Shown: positions 58,777-64,000 of the stretch, one piece after another
How the letters are laid out: each line of letters begins with the position of its first letter
Position numbering within the stretch: position 1 is the first letter of the stretch
Assembly (NCBI GenBank): GCA_900215285.1
Contig: OCMG01000004.1
Span: 2,836,001 to 2,900,000, forward strand
From: Ensifer adhaerens
Lineage (GTDB): Bacteria > Pseudomonadota > Alphaproteobacteria > Rhizobiales > Rhizobiaceae
Direction of reading: 5' to 3'
Length of the DNA stretch: 64,000 nucleotides
Program-made: the position numbers and the translations under genes
The notes under the pieces: model-generated
Databases searched by the model: none
What the model saw: only the letters and a program-made list of their open reading frames with translations
What the model was told of the DNA's origin: nothing

Positions 58777-59034
58777 TCAGTTGATGGCACCGCATTTGGT
58801 CATCGTGACGGACACGAATTCGCAAGCGTAGGCCGACTGGTCTTTCTGCATAAATATCACGAACTTGTCACCGTTCGGGATGGCGGACTTGATCTCGTAG
58901 CCCTGCGCGAGCAGCTCCTTCATCGTAGACGACGGCGCGGATGCATTCTGACCCGAGTTACCGCCGACTGTCGCGGCAAACGCCTGCGACGCAAGGATAG
59001 CGAAGGATGCCGCGAGAGCAAACCGGACGATCAT
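58777..59034 (-). CDS. Small exported protein inside the nuo operon
   Basis: An 85-residue protein with a clear signal peptide ([20 protein letters not shown], cleavage after AFA). The mature part has about 65 residues and only two cysteines, in [16 protein letters not shown], which could form a disulfide in the periplasm. The start overlaps the nuoD stop as ATGA, so translation is coupled to complex I. I do not recognise the family. A role in the periplasmic side of complex I is possible but unsupported. Confidence 0.82.
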   Translation of the reverse strand: MIVRFALAASFAILASQAFAATVGGNSGQNASAPSSTMKELLAQGYEIKSAIPNGDKFVIFMQKDQSAYACEFVSVTMTKCGAIN

Positions 59035-60230
59035 CTGTCAACCTCGCCGAACACGATGTCGAGTGAACCGAGGATTGCCGTCACGTCGGCCAGCATGTGG
59101 CCGGAGCTCAGGAAATCCATGGCTTGAAGATGCACGAAGCCCGGCGCGCGAATCTTGCAGCGATACGGTTTGTTGGACCCATCCGAGACAAGATATACGC
59201 CGAATTCGCCCTTCGGGGCTTCGACGGCCGCATAGACTTCACCCTCAGGAACGTGGAAACCTTCCGTGTAGAGCTTGAAGTGGTGGATCAGCGCTTCCAT
59301 CGAGCGCTTCATCTCGCCACGCTTCGGCGGAACGACCTTGCCGTCGAGCGACGAGACGGGCCCCACCTTCTCAGAGCCGAGCAGTCGTGCACAGCACTGC
59401 TTCATGATCTTCACCGCTTCGCGCATTTCGATCATGCGGATGAGGTAACGATCGTAGCAGTCGCCATTCTTGCCGACCGGAATGTCGAAATCGAGTTCCG
59501 AATAGCACTCATAGGGCTGCGCGCGGCGCAGGTCCCAGGCAGCGCCAGAACCGCGAACCATCACGCCCGAGAAGCCCCACTTCCAGGCATCTTCCAGCGA
59601 GACAACGCCAATGTCGACGTTACGCTGCTTGAAAATGCGGTTGCCGGTGAGCAGGCCTTCGATATCGTCGAGTACCTTGAGGAAGGGATCGCACCAGGCG
59701 GCAATGTCTTCAACGAGCTTTTGCGGGATGTCCTGGTGGATGCCGCCCGGACGGAAATAGGCTGCGTGCATACGGGCGCCACAGGCGCGCTCATAGAATA
59801 CCATCAGCTTTTCACGCTCTTCGAAGCCCCAGACCGGCGGCGTCATCGCGCCGACGTCCATGGCCTGGGTCGTCACGTTCATAATGTGCGACAGGATGCG
59901 GCCGATTTCCGAGAAGAGAACCCGGATCAGCTGGCCGCGCTTCGGAACCTCAATGCCGAGCAACTTCTCGATGGCGAGACAGTAGGCATGTTCCTGGTTC
60001 ATCGGCGCGACGTAGTCGAGACGGTCGAAATAGGGAACGGCCTGCAGGTATGTCTTAGCTTCGATCAGCTTTTCGGTACCGCGATGTAGCAGGCCGATAT
60101 GCGGGTCCGCGCGTTCGACGATTTCACCGTCCAGTTCGAGCACCAGACGCAGAACGCCGTGGGCCGACGGGTGCTCGGGACCGAAGTTGATCGTGAAATT
60201 GCGGACGGAATGTTCTTTCGTCATGGTCAT
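59031..60230 (-). CDS. nuoD: NADH-quinone oxidoreductase subunit D
   Basis: A 399-residue 49-kDa-type subunit, distantly related to NiFe hydrogenase large chains. [20 protein letters not shown] and [12 protein letters not shown] are conserved and form part of the quinone site. It is separate from NuoC, unlike in E. coli where nuoCD is fused. A second ATG two codons on (60224) could be the true start. Confidence 0.97.
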   Translation of the reverse strand: MTMTKEHSVRNFTINFGPEHPSAHGVLRLVLELDGEIVERADPHIGLLHRGTEKLIEAKTYLQAVPYFDRLDYVAPMNQEHAYCLAIEKLLGIEVPKRGQLIRVLFSEIGRILSHIMNVTTQAMDVGAMTPPVWGFEEREKLMVFYERACGARMHAAYFRPGGIHQDIPQKLVEDIAAWCDPFLKVLDDIEGLLTGNRIFKQRNVDIGVVSLEDAWKWGFSGVMVRGSGAAWDLRRAQPYECYSELDFDIPVGKNGDCYDRYLIRMIEMREAVKIMKQCCARLLGSEKVGPVSSLDGKVVPPKRGEMKRSMEALIHHFKLYTEGFHVPEGEVYAAVEAPKGEFGVYLVSDGSNKPYRCKIRAPGFVHLQAMDFLSSGHMLADVTAILGSLDIVFGEVDR

Positions 60231-60242
60231 GTCTTCCGCCCC

Positions 60243-60845
60243 TTACTTCGCTGCCTTCTCATCGCCCGGCAGCACGTAATCCGTACCCTCCCAAGGCGAG
60301 AGGAAGTCGAAATTGCGGAACTCCTGGCGCAGTTGCACGGGCTCGTACACAACCCGCTTGGCTTCGTCGTCATAGCGCACTTCGACATAGCCGGTCATCG
60401 GGAAGTCCTTGCGCAGCGGGTAACCCTCAAAACCGTAATCCGTGAGGATACGGCGCAGGTCCGGATGGCCGGAGAACAGGATACCATACATGTCGTAGGT
60501 TTCGCGCTCGAACCAGTTAGCACCCGGATAGATATCACAGGCCGTCGGAACCGGCTTGTCTTCGCTGGTCGGAACCTTGATGCGGATACGCTGGTTCTTC
60601 GATGGCGACAGGAGATGGTAGACCACCTCGAAACGCTCGTCCCGACCCGGATAATCGACGCCGCAGATGTCCGTCACGTTGATAAAACGACAGGCGGAAT
60701 CATCATGCAGGAAGCGCAGAACCTCAATGAGGTTCTCCGGCGCCACCGTGATGCTCAGCTCGCCATAGGCAACTTCCGACGCCAAAACCAGCGACCCCTT
60801 CTGTTCGCCGATCCGTGCCGCAAGCGTGTTCAGTGCTTCGCTCAT
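60243..60845 (-). CDS. nuoC: NADH-quinone oxidoreductase subunit C
   Basis: A 200-residue 30-kDa-type subunit. The signature [20 protein letters not shown] is present near residues 112-131, followed by [13 protein letters not shown]. It packs on NuoD in the peripheral arm. It lies between nuoB and nuoD with gaps of 17 and 12 bases. Confidence 0.97.
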   Translation of the reverse strand: MSEALNTLAARIGEQKGSLVLASEVAYGELSITVAPENLIEVLRFLHDDSACRFINVTDICGVDYPGRDERFEVVYHLLSPSKNQRIRIKVPTSEDKPVPTACDIYPGANWFERETYDMYGILFSGHPDLRRILTDYGFEGYPLRKDFPMTGYVEVRYDDEAKRVVYEPVQLRQEFRNFDFLSPWEGTDYVLPGDEKAAK

Positions 60846-60862
60846 TGCTTAACCCTTCAGCC

Positions 60863-61447
60863 TTAGCGCTCGATCGTTCCGGTGCGCCGAATCTTCTTCT
60901 GAAGAAGCAGCACGCCGTAGAGCAGAGCCTCGGCCGTGGGGGGACAGCCTGGAACATAAACATCAACCGGCACGACGCGGTCACAACCGCGGACGACCGA
61001 ATAGGAATAGTGATAGTAGCCGCCGCCATTGGCGCAGGAACCCATCGAGATGACGTAACGCGGCTCGGGCATCTGGTCATAGACCTTTCGGAGCGCCGGC
61101 GCCATCTTGTTGGTCAGCGTGCCGGCAACGATCATGACGTCAGACTGGCGCGGTGATGCGCGCGGCGCTACGCCGAAGCGCTCCATGTCATAGCGCGGAC
61201 CAGAGGCCTGCATCAGGCCTTCAACGGCGCAGCAAGCGAGACCGAACTGCATCCACATCAGTGAGCCCGTGCGGGCCCATGTGATCAGTTCGTCAGTAGC
61301 AGTAACGAGAAAGCCCTTGTCAGCCAGCTCGTTGTTGATCTCACCGAAAAACTTGTCGTTCGCGCCGACCGGCTTGCCGGTCGAGGGATCGATGATTCCC
61401 TTGGGCTGCGGTGCGACGAGCGTCGTGTTGCCGGATGTCACTCCCAT
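60863..61447 (-). CDS. nuoB: NADH-quinone oxidoreductase subunit B
   Basis: A 194-residue subunit with cluster N2. The cysteines are in [19 protein letters not shown] and [10 protein letters not shown]. It is the last electron carrier before quinone. The ATG at 61447 overlaps the end of nuoA by 10 bases and has GGGAG upstream inside nuoA; a start at 61468 is possible but further inside nuoA. Confidence 0.97.
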   Translation of the reverse strand: MGVTSGNTTLVAPQPKGIIDPSTGKPVGANDKFFGEINNELADKGFLVTATDELITWARTGSLMWMQFGLACCAVEGLMQASGPRYDMERFGVAPRASPRQSDVMIVAGTLTNKMAPALRKVYDQMPEPRYVISMGSCANGGGYYHYSYSVVRGCDRVVPVDVYVPGCPPTAEALLYGVLLLQKKIRRTGTIER

Positions 61448-61803
61448 TCGAGTGCTCCCTTCTTCCATTCATAAATGAAACCGATCGTGAGCACGCCGAG
61501 GAAGACCATCATGGACCAGAAGCCTACCCAACCGATGCTGCTGAACGAAACCGCCCACGGAAACAGGAAGGCGACTTCCAGGTCGAAGATGATGAACAGG
61601 ATCGACACGAGATAGAAGCGGATGTCGAACTTCATGCGCGCGTCATCGAAGGCGTTGAAGCCGCACTCAAACGACGAAAGCTTTTCCGAGTCGGGCGCCT
61701 TGAACGCAAGTGCGAAAGGCGCGATCAGCAGCGAGATGCCGATAATCAGCGAAACGCCGATAAAGATCGCGATCGGGAGATAGGAACTGAGGAGATCTGT
61801 CAT
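61438..61803 (-). CDS. nuoA: NADH-quinone oxidoreductase subunit A
   Basis: A 121-residue, three-span subunit. [20 protein letters not shown] is the conserved loop with the quinone-state-sensing cysteine, followed by [15 protein letters not shown]. It is the first gene of the nuo operon. The ATG at 61803 is preceded by AAGGACGGACAG. Confidence 0.97.
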   Translation of the reverse strand: MTDLLSSYLPIAIFIGVSLIIGISLLIAPFALAFKAPDSEKLSSFECGFNAFDDARMKFDIRFYLVSILFIIFDLEVAFLFPWAVSFSSIGWVGFWSMMVFLGVLTIGFIYEWKKGALEWE

Positions 61804-61896
61804 TCTGTCCGTCCTTAGCCTGTCCTTAAGGTGCGGTCGCGTTGGGCGCGCCGGGCATTGCCGACAGGGCGTAGGTCTTCGTTGCAACGTCTTCGT

Positions 61897-61925
61897 GACT
61901 AGCGCAGCCCGTCCTGCGGTGCAAG
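61897..61925 (-). promoter_or_regulatory. Candidate promoter of the nuo operon
   Basis: On the minus strand CTTGCA (61920-61925) and CTAGTC (61897-61902) are 17 bases apart, in the rhizobial CTTGAC-N17-CTATAT form. The start would be near 61890, about 87 bases before nuoA. Confidence 0.5.
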
Positions 61926-62233
61926 CGATTTGAACCGCAAAACAACGATTAACATCATCAACTTTACCAATTCACGACACAGATGCCGCAGCACGGTTTT
62001 GCAGCGCAATATGACGGTGATCAATTTGAGAGAATTGTTCGATCAGCGTCGCAGCAGCGATACATTTTCCCAAGCGTTGCGCGGAAAAATCGCTCAGGCG
62101 GACCGGAGCGCCATCGATCGGAAGCCAGTGAGTCGCGGCGCCGCGAAGGGCGTTACATCTGCTATAGCGACAAACGCAAACAGCTCAGGATCTACCTGAG
62201 CTTAGCGTCTTATCCATCTGTAAAGAAAGAGAA
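61926..62233. other. Gene-free stretch between the nuo promoter and tRNA-Asp
   Basis: About 300 bases with no credible gene. Plus-strand frames here have no ribosome site and cross the tRNA. Nothing else was recognised. Confidence 0.4.
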
Positions 62234-62310
62234 TGGCGCGAGTGACGGGGCTCGAACCCGCGACCTCCGGCGTGACAGGCCGGCACTCTAACCGACTGAG
62301 CTACACCCGC
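62234..62310 (-). tRNA. tRNA-Asp (anticodon GTC)
   Basis: A 77-nucleotide tRNA on the minus strand. The acceptor stem is GCGGGTG / CACTCGC, the D-arm starts TAGCTCAG, the anticodon loop is CTGTCAC with anticodon GTC, and the T-loop is GGTTCGAGCC. The CCA end is encoded. Confidence 0.96.
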
Positions 62311-62351
62311 GCATTTCCCGAACCGCGTCGCCGCTTCGTTCGGTGAGCGGG

Positions 62352-62380
62352 TGTCTAAGGGGTAGACGGGTGAGTGTCAA
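62352..62380 (-). promoter_or_regulatory. Promoter of tRNA-Asp
   Basis: On the minus strand TTGACA (62375-62380) and TAGACA (62352-62357) are 17 bases apart. The -10 is about 40 bases before the mature tRNA 5' end. Confidence 0.7.
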
Positions 62381-62482
62381 GCGGATTTCAAAACAAAAAA
62401 TCACGCCGACGACAATTTTTTGACAGAGCCCCGGATCCACAAGGCATTGCCAAAAAAATTGCAAAAAATGCCCCTCGCCCTC

Positions 62483-62511
62483 TTGCGGATCACAGTCTTT
62501 GCGAATAGATC
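62483..62511 (+). promoter_or_regulatory. Candidate promoter of tRNA-Val
   Basis: TTGCGG (62483-62488) and TAGATC (62506-62511) are 17 bases apart, with the -10 ending 17 bases before the tRNA. Confidence 0.5.
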
Positions 62512-62528
62512 ACCCCCACCAACGCGGC

Positions 62529-62604
62529 GGGCGATTAGCTCAGTTGGTAGAGCGCCTCGTTTACACCGAGGATGTCGGGAGTTCGAGTCTCTCATCGCCC
62601 ACCA
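62529..62604 (+). tRNA. tRNA-Val (anticodon TAC)
   Basis: A 76-nucleotide tRNA. The acceptor stem is GGGCGAT / ATCGCCC, the anticodon stem is CCTCG / CGAGG with loop TTTACAC and anticodon TAC, the T-loop is AGTTCGAGT, and CCA is encoded. Confidence 0.96.
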
Positions 62605-62784
62605 TTCTTTCTCAAATCACATGAAGAATGTCTTGCAACGCTATGATTGTCGTTGCCTCTTTAGCCTAGCACGTCTCTGACCCTGCCTATACTGGCGGAA
62701 CGCTGGGCGAGCGACACTTCAAATGGCGCCTCGCATTGGCTAATGTCGGCTCACGTGAGAAGAATCAACCGAAATGGAGGCGAC

Positions 62785-63021
62785 ATGCGCTGCATTTTTA
62801 CCCAGATTCGCTGCCGACCGGGCCAGACCTACCAGGTTGCCGACAAGATCTACGAAAAGGAAGTCGTCTCCGAACTCTATTCTACGAGCGGCGACTATGA
62901 TCTCATCGCCAAAATCTACGTCCCGGACGGCCAGGACATCGGGCGCTATGTGAATGACATCTTTGTCGACATCGAGGATGTCGAGCGGACGCTCACAACG
63001 ATCACGTTTCACGCGTTCTGA
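62785..63021 (+). CDS. Stand-alone Lrp/AsnC ligand-binding (RAM) domain protein
   Basis: A 78-residue protein that is only the C-terminal ligand-binding domain of Lrp/AsnC regulators, without a helix-turn-helix. It contains the beta-alpha-beta pattern from MRCIFTQIRCRPGQ through STSGDYDLIAKIYVPDG to IEDVERTLTTITF, and the glycine-aspartate turn GDYD is typical of the effector site. Such short proteins may tune full-length Lrp proteins by mixed assembly or sense amino acids. The ATG at 62785 has GGAGG five bases upstream. A terminator follows after 24 bases. Confidence 0.92.
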   Translation: MRCIFTQIRCRPGQTYQVADKIYEKEVVSELYSTSGDYDLIAKIYVPDGQDIGRYVNDIFVDIEDVERTLTTITFHAF

Positions 63022-63045
63022 CGTGGCTGGAAGCAGACCATGGAC

Positions 63046-63069
63046 GGGGGCTTCGGCCCCCATTTTTTG
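63046..63069 (+). terminator. Rho-independent terminator after the Lrp-like gene
   Basis: GGGGGC-TTCG-GCCCCC-type stem with a tetraloop, followed by ATTTTTTG. Confidence 0.9.
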
Positions 63070-63213
63070 TTTCTGGGATTGGTCCTGCCTGTTTGGCGCT
63101 CCTGTGGATAGCGCCCTGCCCGATCCCCTCGCCCGGATGAAGCCCCCCGTTTCTCGCTTCTTTTCGAACACGATGGATAGGTCGTTGTTCGAAGGCGGAA
63201 ACCGAGGAGGCGA

Positions 63214-63577
63214 ATAGGAAGTCGCTCACCTGGCACGGCCAGCATGATATCCGCTGTGAAAGCGCACCCGACCCGACGATCGAAGACGGGCGCGACAACA
63301 AGGCCTTCAAAGTGGGTGATCGAGTCGTCGTCCCCTTCACGATTTCCTGCGGCGAATGCTTCTTCTGCAAACGTGGATTCTTTTCCGGCTGCAAGCGCAG
63401 CAGCCCCGATTCGGCGAAGGTGAGCAAGCTGTGGGGCAACTCGCCGGCCGGGCTGATCGGATATTCCCATCTTCTGGGCGGCTATCGCGGCGGGCAGGCA
63501 AATACCTGCGCGTACCTTTCGCCGATATCGGGCCGATCAAAGTACCGGACGGGTTGAGCGATGAGCACGCCCTGTTT
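63214..63577 (+). pseudogene. Zinc-type alcohol dehydrogenase remnant (glutathione-independent formaldehyde dehydrogenase-like)
   Basis: A decayed MDR-family dehydrogenase. The opening KSLTWHGQHDIRCESAPDP is recognisable, with a GAGGAGG ribosome site, but the start codon is changed to ATAGG. After EDGRD the frame jumps to NKAFKVGDRVVVPFTISCGE, so about 45 residues with the catalytic zinc ligands are deleted. The structural-zinc part (CGECFFCKRGFFSGC) remains. A one-base loss near 63501 shifts the frame, after which YLRVPFADIGPIKVPDGLSDE can still be read. Homology stops at ALF (63577), where a different gene begins. It cannot make an active enzyme. Confidence 0.85.
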
Positions 63578-64000
63578 CCACCCAAGGCGGCGTCCGCGAT
63601 CTCGTCAAGGCAATCGAGTCGCGCGGGCGTCCTGTCGATCTGCTGATGGCAAATGTCGGGCGGGGCCTGGGACACGGCTTTCTGGATCAGGCCCCGGAAA
63701 AAGCGCAGAAGGTGGTGGATACCAATATCAGCGGCACTCTTCTGCTCGTTCACCACTTCTGGAACGCCCTGCGGAAGCGCGTCGCTGGACGGATCTTGTT
63801 CACCGGTTCCATTGCAGGCTTCATCCCCGGTGCCTATCAGGCCGTCTATAACGGTTCGAAGGCCTTCATCAATTCTTTCTCACATGCGCTTCGTGAGGAA
63901 CTGAAAGATTCCAGAATCACCGTGACCTGCCTGATGCCCGGGCCGACCGACACGGATTTCTTCGAGCATACCGGTCTGACCGACACGTCGAGCGGCCAAG
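63578..64000 (+). pseudogene. Short-chain dehydrogenase remnant, N-terminus missing, runs off the window
   Basis: One open frame from 63579 to the window end gives the middle and C-terminal part of an SDR oxidoreductase. RPVDLLMANVGRGLGHGFLD, NISGTLLLVHHF, ILFTGSIAGFIPGAYQAVYN and the catalytic Y-x3-K in AVYNGSKAF are clear, then TVTCLMPGPTDTDFFEH. The NAD-binding N-terminal half (TGxxxGIG) is absent and replaced by the dehydrogenase remnant. The remaining frame has no lesion, so the deletion that joined the two genes may be fairly recent. Its true end lies outside the window. Confidence 0.82.

Noticed and set aside
62420..62680. An 86-codon plus-strand frame over tRNA-Val
   Set aside because: It runs through a clear tRNA gene and has no ribosome site.

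Overview
The window is a stretch of core chromosome from an alphaproteobacterium, almost certainly of the order Rhizobiales and probably Rhizobiaceae (Rhizobium, Agrobacterium, Ensifer or a close relative). The DNA is GC-rich. It carries alphaproteobacterial families (DUF1467, DUF3126, DUF3572, DUF983), the DivK-PleD cell-cycle pair, a short ProRS without editing insert, RNase J, and a full 14-subunit nuo operon with rhizobial extra genes. No phage, insertion sequence, CRISPR array or plasmid gene was seen.

Layout. 1-8.8 kb: the end of a DUF482 acyltransferase-like gene, a HIT protein, an AzlCD amino-acid exporter, clpS-clpA, a phasin, DUF3126 and a membrane GGDEF-EAL protein. 8.9-14.4 kb: ppiD, trpD, trpC, moaC and moeA, tightly packed on the plus strand. 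14.4-28.2 kb: nnr (minus), glnB-glnA behind a sigma-54 promoter, plsY, dprA, topA, rnr, DUF983, a Nudix hydrolase, an MFS transporter and rpmG. 28.7-34.4 kb: divK-pleD (minus), DUF3572, a HAD-like protein, dinB behind a LexA box, and an L,D-transpeptidase. 34.4-45.8 kb: dnaE, a 28-residue membrane-protein ORF behind three LexA half-sites, lolD, a lolC/E-type permease, proS, an sRNA (probably alpha-r9/Smr9C), DUF1467, methylmalonyl-CoA epimerase, RNase J and birA, with two copies of a rhizobial dispersed repeat. 45.8-61.9 kb: nuoA to nuoN on the minus strand, with two non-canonical genes inside. 62.2-64 kb: tRNA-Asp, tRNA-Val, a stand-alone Lrp/AsnC ligand-binding domain, and a decayed alcohol dehydrogenase fused to a decayed short-chain dehydrogenase.

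The most interesting item is at 38.03-38.18 kb. A 28-codon ORF for a single-span membrane peptide has a strong Shine-Dalgarno and a TTGACT-N17-ACATAT promoter. Three GTTC half-sites, 11 bp apart, run through the spacer, the -10 and the start region; this is the alphaproteobacterial LexA operator (GTTC-N7-GTTC) in tandem. It looks like a functional counterpart of the SOS-induced division inhibitor SidA of Caulobacter. The second LexA target in the window is dinB, so DNA damage would induce a translesion polymerase and probably a division block. Other points of note are a helix-hairpin-helix domain shared by NuoE and a second protein in the nuo operon, a possible alternative-pairing leader before topA, and the pseudogene junction at the right end.

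Limits: all assignments come from reading the sequence and from family knowledge. No alignment or database search was run. Start codons were chosen by Shine-Dalgarno and N-terminal conservation and may be off by a few codons.
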